Shown piece by piece: positions 1 to 11,267 of a stretch of DNA of 64,000 nucleotides. The stretch lies in contig NC_080570.1 in the NCBI RefSeq assembly GCF_030247185.1, positions 153,587,641 through 153,651,640 on the forward strand, read 5' to 3'. The notes under the pieces were generated by a model. The model was not told where the DNA came from. It saw only the letters and a program-made list of their open reading frames with translations, and ran no database searches. Position 1 is the stretch's first letter; the number at the start of each line of letters is the position of its first letter. This DNA comes from Malaya genurostris (lineage: Eukaryota; Arthropoda; Insecta; Diptera; Culicidae). The position numbers and the translations under genes are program-made.

Positions 1-82
1 TCAGAGCTCACAACTCGGGATATTTGTGCTATCACATTTGGTATGACTATTGATGGGATAGACAGGACCACATAACCAACCT

Positions 83-1925
83 TCGCCAAGTGATGACTTC
101 AAAAGGTTGTATCATACTGCTGCAAATGTGATTTACCGGAAGTGACATCAATGCTCACCATATCATTTATTGCAGCACAGAAATAAATTCGAGAGGCTCT
201 GATATTATGGAATTTGTGAGTAGTACAAACCTGCACATAGTCAATGCAGGAAATTGTCCAACTTTTGCGAGATCTGGAAGAGAGAACGTAACTTTCTGCT
301 TTGATAGAATTGCCGCATGAGTTGGTAAATTGGCTTGTCACTGATGAGCTTGAACCTTGATCAGTCAAAAGTTAAATTTGATATCGTAATCCCAAATCTA
401 CAAACTGGGACCTCTATGAAGAGGGCTTGACGACTAGATTTTACGGGTACTAACCAACAATTGAAACCCCAATTGATTATTTGGAAAATGTCGACAAGAC
501 AAACTCACTCATAGTTATGAAGAGGCTTGTCCACTTCGGATTGCGCGAGCTAATCCTTGGTGGAATGCTGAGCTTGCTAGACTAAGGAAACTATGCAGAA
601 GAGCTTGGAACCACCGACGCTGAGATGGGTCGGAGGCATTCGTGTCGGTTCGAAGGGCTTACAAAAATGCTCCTGGATCGTTTGAGCGAAATGGTTAGAA
701 AAGCCTTTGCACAAATGTCTCTAATCTCGATGAGGCTAGCATATTAATTTAAGTTACTTTCGAAATCTAAGGACTTTAATGTTGGTTTCATACGAACTTT
801 AGATGGTGAATACTTGTCTGATGAAGGTGATGTACTTCACAACCTTTTCAACACTAACTTTTCAGAATGTACAGAGTCATCATGCCATTTTGCTCCATAC
901 AAGTCTCCTGGGAAGGATGGAGTTCTCCCAGAGTTACTGCAGAAAGGGTATGAACATTTCAAACATGTTTTGAAGAAAATACTTACTTTTAGTCTTGCAA
1001 CAGGCTATATTCCAAGAGCTTGACAGGGAATAATTGTGAAATTTATTCTCAAAGGCGGTCGCGACACTCATGAGAAAGCGAAGAGTTTCAGGCCTTTCAG
1101 TCTTAGCTCATTTCTTCTTAAAACAGTGGGACGCATTGTCGATCACTATATCAGGAATGTTAGTTTGGGCGTGCATTCGCTACATGGAATGCAAAATGCT
1201 TACCAGCGTGGAAAGTCCACTAGAACCCTGTTACGTGATGTTGTGTACAACATTGAAAATGCTTTCTCACAAAAACAATCTTGCTTGGGAGTTTTCCTAG
1301 ATATTGAAGTCAAACCTTGGCATTACATTCCTTTGGTGGAATTTGGCCTTTCTGTTTCAACAGACTTCGCAGCCGATTCTTAGTGTACAGAATCATTGCA
1401 TGGCTAGTACTATGGATCCTACTGACACTAAGAATTCTTCCAGGTCGGGGCTCGAACATACGACAACTGGCTTGTAAGACCAGCATCCTATGAATTGAAC
1501 CGCCAACCCGGGACCTAGATATTGAAGGTACCTTTGAATACGTGTCTTTAATTCAATTCCGGAAGCAGCCCGTGGTCATGGCATACCTATCACAATTTGG
1601 ATACACGCAATGCTTAGCAATCGACTTCTTCGTTCATCGCTTCGGTAAGCAGAGATTAGAAAGATTAGTGTCTGTGGGTGTCCTCAAGATATTGTACTAT
1701 CTCTACTTCTATGGAACCTAGTCGCTGATGGCTTGTTAAGGAAACTTAATAACCTTGGATTTCTGACTTACGGTTTTGCCGACGATTAACTTATATAATT
1801 TGTATATGTCAAAATGTCTACTGCATTTTTTCAAGCGTCTTTGCAGTATTCTGGTCAGAGCTCTGACTGGACATTGCTATTATCACATGGCTACTATTCG
1901 AAATGAGAGAGCATCAAGATTATCA
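83..1925 (+). mobile_element. Degenerate LOA-clade non-LTR retrotransposon (endonuclease, reverse transcriptase), split by a SINE
   Basis: Broken plus-strand frames read as one non-LTR polyprotein. An apurinic-type endonuclease is visible at about 83-650, with a stretch resembling SDINA, TNLHIVNAGN and then the clade's tryptophan-rich ending NPWWNAELARLRK near 552. Reverse transcriptase follows from about 814: SPGKDG, then a fingers/palm block around AYQRGKSTRTLL, then FLDIE just before the SINE, resuming after it and reaching a YGFADD catalytic motif near 1770. A last piece (ALTGHCYYHMATI, near 1870) resembles the region downstream of RNase H, so a deletion removed the part between. Several stops and frameshifts show it is dead. 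It runs antisense to punt and ends about 200 bases from the last visible punt exon. Clade assignment is from recognised motifs only. Confidence 0.82.
1310..1513 (-). mobile_element. tRNA-derived SINE, copy 1, with 14-bp target duplication
   Basis: A 204-bp insertion sits inside the LOA reverse transcriptase. The 14-base sequence CCTAGATATTGAAG occurs at 1296-1309 and again at 1514-1527, and the reverse transcriptase frame resumes straight after the second copy. Read on the minus strand, the head is tRNA-like with a box-B-like TGTTCGAGCCCC and an upstream box-A-like stretch. Nearly the same sequence lies at 30.8-31.0 kb. This is a textbook target-primed insertion and dates the SINE as younger than the LOA copy. 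Confidence 0.9.
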
Positions 1926-2145
1926 ACGAGTGCTCCATTATTATCAAAATCTACTTTTTTTTTAAATACTGATCCAAAATTCAGTTCAAAATCAAAACTC
2001 AATTTAAGATCCAGTAATCAGTTCTTGTGTATGCCTTGTTCCTTTAATCCAGGAATGTCACATCAGTTTTATTCGTATTCACGTCATCCAGTTATGTCTC
2101 TGACATTACCCGCCCGTCTTTTAAAGCCATCCCAACCCAACTAAC
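1926..2145. other. Short stretch between LOA remnant and punt exon
   Basis: This holds no recognisable gene. It must include the start of the punt intron (donor GTTAGT on the minus strand at 2145) and the unassigned tail of the LOA copy. Confidence 0.5.
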
Positions 2146-5100
2146 CTGGTGTGAATACCAATGCCAGTCCGAAGTCTGCTATGCAAGCCGTCAAATCATC
2201 CTTCAGCAGAACGTTCTTGCTCTTGAAATCTCGATGCGCAATCGACGGTTTCAAGCCCTCCGTTTTGCTGCCCTGAATTTCCTCGTGTAAATGCATCAAT
2301 CCACGGGACATGCTTTCGGCGATGATGCGCAGTTCGTGCCATGTGACGGTGTGTGACTTGAGGTAATCACACAGGGAACCGTGCTGACAGTAGGCAGTGA
2401 TCAGCCAAAAATCGGTATTCGATGCCTCGGCTCGTTTCTCGCATCCGATAAATTGCAGTATGTTCGGGTGATTCATCCGGGGTAGCTGCGTATAGAAATT
2501 AATGTCCCATTTAGACAAATTTGGATCAATAGATTTGATATTTGCACAACACACTTACTTTGAAAACTTCCTGTTCCGTGATCCAAGACTGTCGTTCCTG
2601 CACCGGAAAAATCTTCACTGCCACCGGTTGCGACATTAGCTGAGCTTTCCAGACCACTCCAAAGCGACCGTGTGCCTTCACCTCGTTTAGCGTGATCGGT
2701 CTCAGGGCTAGATTGGGTGATGAACTTGTGATTTCTGGCTCGATCTAACGAATGAAGTTAAAATTTAAATTTATGTCTTTTCGAAGCAAGTTCAGATAGT
2801 CTTACCGTTGGGATTTCGTTAAACATCGACTGCTTCCGGTGTCGCCATATCAGAGTCGAACCGATCCCTATCATCAACACCAGAAAGGACATGACCATAG
2901 CGACGAGAAAGAAACTGTTCGACCGCGGTGTAACGTGATGCACCACATCGGGCGGCTGGGTCACCACTGGGATCCACTTGTGCTCTCTGTTACACATATT
3001 GGCCCGGCAGCAGCAGTAGTTTAGATTATTCTTGGTACCGTGGGAAGTGTCCACACATTCCGTATTGTTGCAATCAGTCGGATTCAGGAAGCATCCCTTC
3101 ATAGTAACCTTTACCTCATCTGTAACGGTACGGTACGTTGCGGTAGAAGATCCTCGGGGGTTCATTCGGTGTTATACTTACTGGTTACATTGTTGGTGCT
3201 CCACACTACAAAACATCCGACGGGTTTATCCGCATCGCCTTCCTCGCAAACCTCGGTTCCCACCGTACAGTCTCCATCTTTGCATTCGTACGTCTCGCAA
3301 ACCAGTCCGGTCGTCTCAGCATTACTCCGACTCAGGGATGCATCCAGCTCGAAGGTAACTGGGGGAAAAAAGGAACAGACAAAATTTTCGTTAAAAATAT
3401 AATTTAAAAACGTATGCACCATTTCCGCAAAATTAGTAAACAATTAGAGGAGCACGGATGTGTGTTACTTTTTTCCCTCTCTACACATGAAAAATGTTGA
3501 ACACTGCTGAGCAAGCAGGCCGTGCCAGACACAACAACTCTACAACCGTCACTGCGTCAGCATACGGACACAAACCGTTCTGCAAAGTGAAACGGCACCG
3601 AAAGCAGAGCAAAGACGAAAAAATAGTTTTTCACCGCCTATCGACGCGTCGTCAGGCGGCAGACAGAATCAATGCAAAACATTCAACCAGATTTTGTAGA
3701 TGAAGAAAAATAAAATAAGCTAGGGATGTCAGCCGTCAGTCGTAAATCATTATAAAAGTTTGATTCGCTACCCAAATTCAATATTCGCTTTACCTACATA
3801 TTTAAGGACTTCTAGAAATGAGACACTGTTGACTTATGTCTGCTACAAAACATACGTAAGAGGCTTGGTTTCAGAAATACTTAAACGGGTTTTCCAAACG
3901 AAGTTGCACTTATTCGATTTTTTCTACTTTCAGCAGTTCATTTTCTAGAATCGAATTACTGAACTTATTTTCTATCTGCGCTCCAAAAACACCAACGTGA
4001 TTTTCCAAAAAAAAACATAGTAGGCTTTTGATTTTTCACAAACCTTCCACCACACTGACAGTTTCTTGTAAATCAAGCCAAATTGATTCAAATCTGTATA
4101 GAATTTTCGTTACGACCTAAGTGCAAATGACAGATTCTCTTTGCTTACTTTCTCATTCGATTATTGCGATACTCTATGCGATCGTTCTAACTTTTAGTAG
4201 AGAAAAATAACTAAAATATCATCCTTTAAAGTGCAATGAAGAATTTATCGCAAAATGCCCGACTACATTTTCTAATAATTAGGAGAGGAAGTAAACAAAG
4301 AGAAGCTTAGCGGTTCAAATTGAACTGCCGAGTTTAGCACTGAGCAGTTCAATTTGGACTGCTCTGCACTGATGAGTCAAAGACGAAACGTAAAAATAAT
4401 AAAGAGAAGCTTTCTATAGAGAAATATTCTATGTTATGTACAACAGCAACAAAAAAAATAATTTTTTTTTTTTGACACATGCAAAATAATTTCCTGCGTG
4501 TTTTCAATGGACCTATTTGCGCAAATTTGTTTGCACAGATGGACAATTCTGCGAAGAAATCGTGCGTTCTACTACTGTATAAATGCTGACACTACCTGAG
4601 GAACGATTCATCCCGTTCGATTTATTTGTTTTTTTTTCAATTCGCAGATTCCCTGAATCCGGTTTAGACTAGTCACAGTTATTTTTTTTTTTTTTGTTTC
4701 AATTATAGAGGCTTTAACATCTTAGGTCATTCACCTCTTCGGACCAGAAAATCTTTCTGACCCTATGTGCGGGGTTGGGAATCGAACCCAGGCGGGCTGC
4801 GTGAAAGGCATCGACTATCCCATCACGCTATACCCGTCCCCTATAGACAGTTATGATTTGCATCGATTTTTAGGTTATTCGAAAGCAAATAGATATTAGC
4901 AATCAAAATGAACTCGGGGAAAAAATTAACTTGAAAGTGATTAGAATTTTGTTCTATATTCGTTTATTTATAGCCGGCTTTATCCTAGTTATGGTCTTTC
5001 GCCGGGTTAAGATTAGAACTACTTTTCATAGTGTGAACTCCAATTATAGATGGAAAATCTTCAGGAATGTGTACATTTGGGTTGAGTTTAGCCGACGAAC

Positions 5101-7429
5101 ATGCTCTAAATAGTAATAAGTTCCAGTTCAACATCTCCTGTACTAGAATGTTTAAACACAACCGAGTACCATTTCTTTTGAGTACTTTGCTTGCTATTCC
5201 CGAGCATTTGGAAAATGCCTCACTCAATAAGTCGGTTAACTAACTAAGAAAAACAATTGTTTGCCAAAAATCGGTTTTGCAATCTTCTTCAAGAGTAATA
5301 CAATCATTCCAACGCGTCTCTAACTTCTCGATGCCGTTCTTTTAAAAGCATTTATCATTCAGCAATTGCTTCTTCAATTTCCTACCGAATAGTAATTTTT
5401 CGTGATCAGCGAATAGCCAGTAGTCACTGGGGGGCCATATTCGTAATTCGTTCAATTTAATAATCGTGTTGCCATCGACTTGTGAATCGGTGTATTGACT
5501 CGGTTAAAGTGATTTTTTTCTTCGATTTCTTCGAGTGATTTTTTCACTCAAATGATGATCGTTATGATTCCGGCGAGAAGTGATGGATCCATGTTTCATC
5601 CATTGTCACATATTGATGCACAAAAACTGTTTTATTACATAGAAACATGTCCAAAAACTGATCTTAATCGTCAACATTTTGTTATTTTTTAATCACTGTG
5701 AGTAAACGCGGCACTCACTTTTGAAAAAAAAGGTCAAGCAAACTGCCCTTTGATATCTGTACGGCAGAGCTGAGGCACGTTGAGGCTCACGGAACTTTAA
5801 TTTACGATTAGATAGAACCAATTTTTCGGAAGTTTTTTCATGTTTTCCTTAATAACCATCTTAATTAGACGACCAGAATTACGTTCATCGGTATCTGTAC
5901 GGTCACGTTTAAAGTCAGCAAACCAATAACAAATGTTTTTTTTTCTCGGTAGAACAGAGTCCGGATAACATTTTTGAAGCTATTGCTGAGCTTGTACAAT
6001 ATTTTTGCCTTTCTCATCTAGCAAGGCTATGCAATCACTGTGAAAACCGACTTTTGAACGGAGGCCCCGTTGGCCGAGTGTCATATACCATTCGACTCAG
6101 TTCGTTAAGATCACAAATCTCTGTATGTGTATGTGACAAATAATGTCACTCAATTTTCTCAGAGATGGCTGAACCATTTTTTACAAACTCAGATCTAAAT
6201 AAAAGGTCTTATGGTCCCATAGACTTTTTCTGAGTTTTATCCCATTCCGACTTCCGATTCCGGAATTACAAGGTAGTATGTACGTAAATATGCACTGAAT
6301 TTTCTAGGAAATGTTTCAACCGATTTTCACAAATTGCAAATAGGTCTTGAAATTCTCTAAAACTTCCACAAAAAGTTGATCCGGATCCGACTTCCGGTTC
6401 CGGTACTGCAGCACGTTAAGTGCAAAATGTTCAATTTTCACAAGTGATGGCAAAACGAGGTGCAATTTTTTATAAAATTTACTGGTAAATTTTTGTAGTT
6501 GGCAGATTTTGTTAGTTAGCGGATATATAAATCTACTTTGGGACTACTAGTTCCCGGTTTCCGCTTTCGAAAGTACCGATAATACTGAAGAAAAGCTCTA
6601 AAAACCGAACTAACTTCGATTTATCAGCAACGGTTAAACTGATTTTCACATTTCATTCTCACAAAGGATAAAATTCTTCTAGATTTTGCTAATAACGAAT
6701 TCAATTTGTAATCTATATTAGTTACTTACTAAACGAACCGTCTGCGGCTACATCGGTTCCCAGTTCCCGGTTCCGGAAGCACCGGAAACAGTGATCAAAA
6801 ACTCTAAAACGAAACTCACTCAATTTTCTCAGAGATGATTTATTCGATTTTCACAAACTTAGGCTCAAATGAAAGGTCTTATAATTTTTACGCAAATTTG
6901 ATTCGAAGCAAACATTATTAGATTTCTTTGTGCTTTTAATCTAAGAAACTGACTTTCCTTATCAGAAACGACGATTTTGAGGTAGTAAACAACAGATCAG
7001 TTGGAAAACATCGCTCTGAGTGATCATTTAATTTACTGTGCTTAGTCTTTTATGAAATCCATTGGAGTATGCGTCAAATATGTGCGAATCAAATGTAGAT
7101 TTGGATATTCTACGAAATTTTTAGATTGTAGATTAGTTTTGATTACAGATAAGTTAACAATTTTACTTAAAGAAATCAGAAAATTTCAATTTTTACGTAT
7201 TAATTTATCTAATAGGTTAAACCACTCAAATTTAGATGGATTTTTATCAAGTTACTCGGAATACTCATTTTCGTCGTGTCGTTTGCATATTTTCTCATTG
7301 CTCAGCGATCCCTCCAACTATTTCGAGCATCCCTAGAGGTCGTAGCATACACACGCAGTGAAACGAACAGAAACAATGTATATACTCACATATTGCCAGA
7401 CTCGTTGCTATGAATAGAATGGAACGCAT
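2146..7429 (-). CDS. punt: Activin/BMP type II receptor Punt, 3' end missing (5 coding exons in window)
   Basis: Type II serine/threonine kinase receptor for activin and BMP ligands at the plasma membrane; it phosphorylates type I receptors, leading to Smad signalling. Minus-strand coding exons: 7429-7390 (signal peptide, MRSILFIATSLAI), 3358-3182 and 3119-2806 (cysteine-rich ectodomain ending in YCCCRANMCN, then a membrane helix and an RHRK stop-transfer), 2744-2559 and 2485-2146 (kinase N-lobe with GRFG and VAVKIF, catalytic loop HRDFKSKN, then IADFGLA). All four junctions have GT-AG sites and matching phases, giving 352 codons. The first exon was chosen because it ends in phase 1 with a GTGAGT donor, exactly what the ectodomain exon needs; upstream there is no in-frame ATG before 7429. 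The last exon ends in phase 1 just after the DFG region, so the rest of the kinase lies left of the window. Intron 1 is 4.0 kb and holds several mobile elements. Identity is strong; the signal exon is slightly less sure. Confidence 0.9.
4121..4305. mobile_element. MITE of the 'TTTGTTTACTTTCTC' family, copy a
   Basis: Imperfect terminal inverted repeats, TCTCTTTGCTTACTTTCTC on the left and GAAGTAAACAAAGAGAAG on the right, enclose about 140 AT-rich bases. Related elements occur at 14711-14930 and 25524-25742. The right end abuts a hammerhead-ribozyme-like sequence and may have replaced its 5' strand. Confidence 0.6.
4300..4395 (+). ncRNA. Hammerhead ribozyme motif, copy 1 (5' strand lost)
   Basis: The core CTGATGA (4369-4375), a 3-bp stem II GTC/GAC with loop AAA (4376-4384), and GAAAC (4385-4389) are all present in the right order and spacing. 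Upstream, GCGGTTCAAATTGAACTGC can pair with GCAGTTCAATTTGGACTGC as a long stem I. The cleavage-site strand upstream of stem I has been replaced by MITE sequence, so this copy should not self-cleave. Confidence 0.7.
4683..4846 (-). mobile_element. tRNA-derived SINE, Feilai-like
   Basis: On the minus strand a tRNA-like head contains GGGATAGTCGATGCC and the box B GGGTTCGATTCCCAACCCC, then a body, and ends in a long A run (T run on the plus strand at about 4683). The 8-base ACAGTTAT at 4675-4682 is repeated at 4847-4854 as the target duplication. The body resembles the Feilai SINEs described from Aedes; that name is from memory, not from a search. Confidence 0.85.
5275..6010 (-). pseudogene. Mariner-family transposase remnant in punt intron 1
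   Basis: Broken minus-strand frames read as a Tc1/mariner transposase. Recognisable blocks in order are CYWFADFKRDRTDTDERNSG (helix-turn-helix region), then a MDETWIHH-like piece, then PPSDYWLFADHEKLLFGRK around the third catalytic Asp, and the C-terminal KNGIEKLETRWNDCITLEED. Many frameshifts and stops make it inactive. Terminal repeats were not located. Confidence 0.8.
6061..6900 (+). repeat. Dispersed mosquito repeat 'GGCCGAGTG...TATACC' (copy 1)
   Basis: Starts with CCGTTGGCCGAGTGTCATAT and carries the repeating phrases TTTTCTCAGAGATGGCTGA, CAAATGAAAGGTCTTA and CTTCCGGTTCCGG. The same phrases recur at 11555-13250, about 12260, 37205-37300 and 39730-40092. No coding capacity is visible. 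Nothing else was seen between 6010 and 7389. Confidence 0.65.
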
Positions 7430-8540
7430 TCTCGCTAGCTCTAGCGTATCGTTTTTCGCAGTTAGGAACTTATACAAAGCTTTCTCTCTTGAAACAGGGA
7501 ATCCGGCTTTAGTTCCGTCCGGTCAACGACGACGACATACTATTCCGGGCGTTTTTCTGATTCCAACGTACAGCCGGGTAGCAAATGTTACTGTAGCAGC
7601 AGCACCAGGAGTTAGTTCTTGACGGTGGGCATGATTGCTACCATAATAGTGTCCCGTGTTTACAGACGAAAACAAAACGTCACCATTATTTCGTTACATG
7701 GATAACAACTGCACAGGTTTTCAGGTTTTCGTGGCTTCAGTTTTCGATTCACAATCGAATCACGATATGTTTTTAAACATTGGAGCACAAACTTCCTTGG
7801 AATTAAATCCGGAGCACTGGGAAATCGAACTGAGTTGTTGTTTGTACTTGTGTTGGTGTGACCTCTTTGATGGCGAAGCTGTTTAGCATTCAACTAAGCC
7901 ACTTCAGTCTGGCTCGATTGCCCAAAATTTTGCTCTCTATACAAAGATTAACACGTTAAAAACTATTGCACGTCACTAAGCACAGTTTATAGAACATTTA
8001 ACACTTGACAAACAACATAAATAAAACTACACTACACGTATGAACTTCGATAACTGTAGAAAGAAACCCAACATCTCAATGTCTGGAAAATTACTCCGAA
8101 CTGTCTGTCTGCCTGCCAGGGAGGTCAGATCTATTTTTCAAATGCTTGCACACGGATTTCAAACAGTTTCCCGAGCCAAATTGTTGGTGCAGAATAAGAC
8201 AGTTTGGTGAACATGAGAAGATTGAAGTCGGTAAGTTCTGATAAATCTTTTTTTATATTTATGAATATTTGCTGAAAATTTAATAAAAATCAGCTAATCT
8301 TTCATTAACAAAAACATTTGAAATATTTCGAAGTATATACAAAACTGGCATCCCTGCTGTCCACTAGATAATTTTCAGTCGTCAGGTTGGTACTCGATTG
8401 ATGACCGACACCGTTGATAGATGTCTCTCTTGGTAACTGAACAAATCACATATAGAGGGACACATTCGAGCAGTAAATTGCTTACAGACAAATAATAATT
8501 AGAAATAAATGTTGGAGCAAATTCAGCAGCTGGAAGTTTA
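7430..8540. other. Region upstream of punt first coding exon
   Basis: Expected to hold the punt 5' UTR and perhaps its promoter, but no TATA box, initiator or splice structure could be fixed. CAACGACGACGACATACTATTCC at about 7524 shows only a short trinucleotide run. Confidence 0.3.
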
Positions 8541-8745
8541 ATACGGGATTCAATATTGTATCTAAAAGATCTTCTGTCAAATTTAAAACTGGCATACGCT
8601 GGCCGTTCAATTTTTTTTCTATATTTGAAACACGTGTAAAACACTGCTGGGACTGCCAATTTTTATTGTTATAATATTCAGATTTAAATTTTAAAACTGA
8701 CATAAACTCTACATCTAGAACTAGACTGCTACCGAATATGCCCTT
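8540..8745 (-). repeat. Dispersed repeat, inverted partner of 62.6 kb
   Basis: The segment around 8575-8740 (TTTCTATATTTGAAACACGTG, CACTGCTGGGACTGCCAATT, CTACATCTAGAACTAGA) is matched on the opposite strand at about 62600-62760. No gene is seen in it. Confidence 0.65.
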
Positions 8746-8830
8746 ATCCTGAGGAACTCATTTTTTACCCTCCCGTCGATTCACATTGAAAATAGGAAAC
8801 GTTTCTAGTTTTGTCTGTAAATTTCACAGA

Positions 8831-9380
8831 CTTCAAGCAGACCCTGTCAGCTTGGAGCGATCTCAATCTTCAGTTCAGCAACGCCATCGTACGGCGTCTC
8901 ATTCAACATGTCATGTCAATTGTATGGGTGCGCAGCTCTGCTATTTTTGCGCGTACGAATTTGACATTTCTCTCCCCTATTTCAAAGACATCATATTAAC
9001 AAGATATCCAGCTCTCACATTTCCCGAACAAATCATTGGCAACATCCTTTTTTGCGAGCATGTCGCCCTCAGGTGAGTCCGCATCGAATCTCATACATAG
9101 AAGTAGGGGAGAGAAATGTCAAATTCGTGCGCGCCAAAATAGCAGGGCTGCGCACCTATACAATTGACATGATATGTTGAATGTGATGCCGTGCGATGGC
9201 GTTGTTGAACTGAAGATTGATTTCGCTCCAAGCTGACAGGGTTTGCCTATTTCTATGTATGAGATTCGATGCGGACTCACCTGAGGGCGACATGCTCGCA
9301 AAAAAGGATGTTGCCAATTATTCGTTCGGGAAATGTGAGAGCTGGATATCTTGTTAATATGATGTCTTTGCTTCAAGCAA
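8831..9380. repeat. Complex foldback: segments A, B, then inverted A, then inverted B
   Basis: Segment A (about 8838-8982, from CCCTGTCAGCTTGGAGCGA to TCTCTCCCCTATTT) is followed by B (8984-9100). A' at 9101-9247 is the inverse of A, and B' at 9253-9370 is the inverse of B. The order A-B-A'-B' differs from the A-B-B'-A' of a normal palindrome. CTTCAAGCA occurs as a direct repeat at 8831 and 9371. Confidence 0.8.
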
Positions 9381-9494
9381 ACGTTGCACGGAAAACTCAC
9401 CTGTCACAGAATTGCAATATTGGCTTGACTGTTTCAACCAAAAAAATATGGACATTCCAGTTTTCCTAAAATTTTAGATTTCAATGAAAGGTTT

Positions 9495-9815
9495 AAGCAC
9501 AGACTAACAGACAGGACACTCAAATTAGATTCTTCAATCATTTTAACGGTCATTTCGAATATTCCTTTATTTGGGACAGTACTCACATGTGTCATGATGG
9601 CGCCACGTTACCCTATCAAAAACATCCTGTCTGTCATCTAGACTGTGTTTATTTTTTCATTTACCAACAGAGTTGCCATTCATACAGAATTTCCTGTAAT
9701 GTATTGATTTGTTTACGTCCATGCGAATTTCATGCAGGATACATATTTAATACATATTGCCAAAACTATATACATAATTGTGCCTACTTCTCATCCTCCA
9801 ACGCAATACAAAATC
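9495..9815 (-). repeat. Dispersed repeat, inverted partner of 48.9-49.26 kb
   Basis: The stretch with CAGACTAACAGACAGGACACT, GACCGTTAAAAT on the partner strand, ACGTTACCCTATCAAAAA and GTTTACGTCCATGCG is the inverse of about 48935-49262, with moderate divergence. It is probably a non-coding part of a retroposon. Confidence 0.7.
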
Positions 9816-10414
9816 GAACCCGTTTTGTTACAATATTTACTTGCTTCTGGTCTGCCGCCACTTAATTTCGGGTGAAAACTACCAACACAATAAAAAGTAG
9901 TCTTGATGAACAACGTTGAGTCAAATAAATGGTTATCTTCTCGAAAAAGTTAAATGTATTATCAACGTAATCCAATAATTTATTGTGTCGATTCATTCTC
10001 AAATATGTTGATGAAATCAGGCATCCCTGCAAGCAGCTGATCGGTGTTGACAAGCGAGGGGAAACCAACTAGTAAAAAAACTTTTACATAACACAAGGGG
10101 TGTACAGATAGTAAATAGTTCGCGCAGTACAATATAGGTGGAACTAGTGCATCACGAAAAATTATTTTTAAAAGAATTTACTGATACTGTCATGTCTGTT
10201 AGTCTGTGGTTTAAGGTACCCTACGAAAATTACTGATTTTTAATAAGCGATTTACCGTTCCGGAACAAGAGGGTGAAAACAAGAGCGAAATCTTCAATTT
10301 CGAAAAGGGTTTTATATAGGTTTCCGGTTGTGGATATACCGGAATGAACCGGTTTTTATAAAAAACTTTTAATATTTTTATCTAAAACTTTCTTTCGATA
10401 GTTACTTACCTTGC

Positions 10415-10663
10415 CTTACCTATCAGCCTAGTGGTGTTCTTTGCTGTATCTAGCAAACGTCTCCATGTAATTTGATTCATTGCCACTCTTCGCCAGCCAC
10501 TCAAGGTCCAGATACTTCGTAAAACCCCCTTCACTTCACCGATCCACCACCATTCTTGTTCCGGTAGGCACAAGAAAAGAGGAGCACAGCGTGTGCTCCT
10601 CTTTTCTTGTGCCTACCGGAACAAGAATTCAAGAACCATTTTCACTGGGTTTGCCGTCCGGCA
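10415..10663 (-). pseudogene. RTE-like reverse transcriptase C-terminus, left part (split by hAT)
   Basis: On the minus strand, bases flanking the hAT element join across it as LRWAGHLIRMPDGKP, a motif typical of the C-terminal part of RTE-type endonuclease/reverse transcriptases, followed by a block like VAMNQITWRRLLDTAKN at about 10420-10490. The other half lies at 15794-15905. A related fragment occurs at 49265-49345. It contains a perfect 37-bp hairpin at 10552-10628. Confidence 0.6.
10552..10628. repeat. Perfect inverted repeat, 37-bp arms, 3-base loop
   Basis: Bases 10552-10588 (ATTCTTGTTCCGGTAGGCAC...) are exactly the reverse complement of 10592-10628, with loop GCG at 10589-10591. 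No mismatches were found in either arm. Confidence 0.95.
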
Positions 10664-10677
10664 TAGAGATGGTCGGG

Positions 10678-10916
10678 TATAGAAATTCTTATACCCGAAC
10701 CCGACCCGTACCCGAGTGATCAGCAAAAAAAATTACCCGTACCCGACCCGTACCCGATTAAAAATTTAAAACATTACCCGTACCCGACCCGTACCCGGTC
10801 AATAATAAAAAAAAATTACCCGTACCCGACCCGTACCCGATAAAAAATAAAAAATTTTACCCGTACCCGACCCGTACCCGATTAAAAATTACCTGTACCC
10901 GTACCCGACCCGAATG
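10678..10916 (+). repeat. Left subterminal array of ACCCGTACCCGACCCG units
   Basis: Clusters of TACCCGTACCCGACCCG separated by short A/T-rich spacers such as GATTAAAAATTTAAAAC. Short reiterated subterminal motifs are a known hAT feature, as transposase binding sites. Confidence 0.9.
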
Positions 10917-11267
10917 AGTAGTAAAAAGTTTACCAAAATTCAGGATGGAAAAAATAAAGTGTTTTAGATAGCGAGCTAGATAGAGCGTATCAGGCTCTAG
11001 TTTGTAAGTAAAATACATTAAAATGCTTGTGTACATTTGTACATATAAATACACTGTGAAGCATGAATAGATTTCCAATGTCTTTGGAACTTTATACTCA
11101 TTTACAAATGTCAACAAAACGGGAGTAATATCTACTCAAATTTTTCGAGAAGCTTATTGATCCAAAATGTCGTAATACCCGTTGTATTCAATTTTGGGTA
11201 AGTATGGTTTTTACGGAACAGTGCGACTTTTGATCTAATTCTTTAGAACCACAAGTAAGCGTGCTCA

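Noticed and set aside
1440..1513. A true tRNA gene on the minus strand
   Set aside because: The tRNA-like head is part of a dispersed SINE with target duplications and lacks a sound cloverleaf.
10678..10916. TACCCG runs as an interstitial telomere
   Set aside because: The unit is not a known insect telomere repeat, and it sits symmetrically just inside hAT TIRs, so a transposon subterminal array explains it better.
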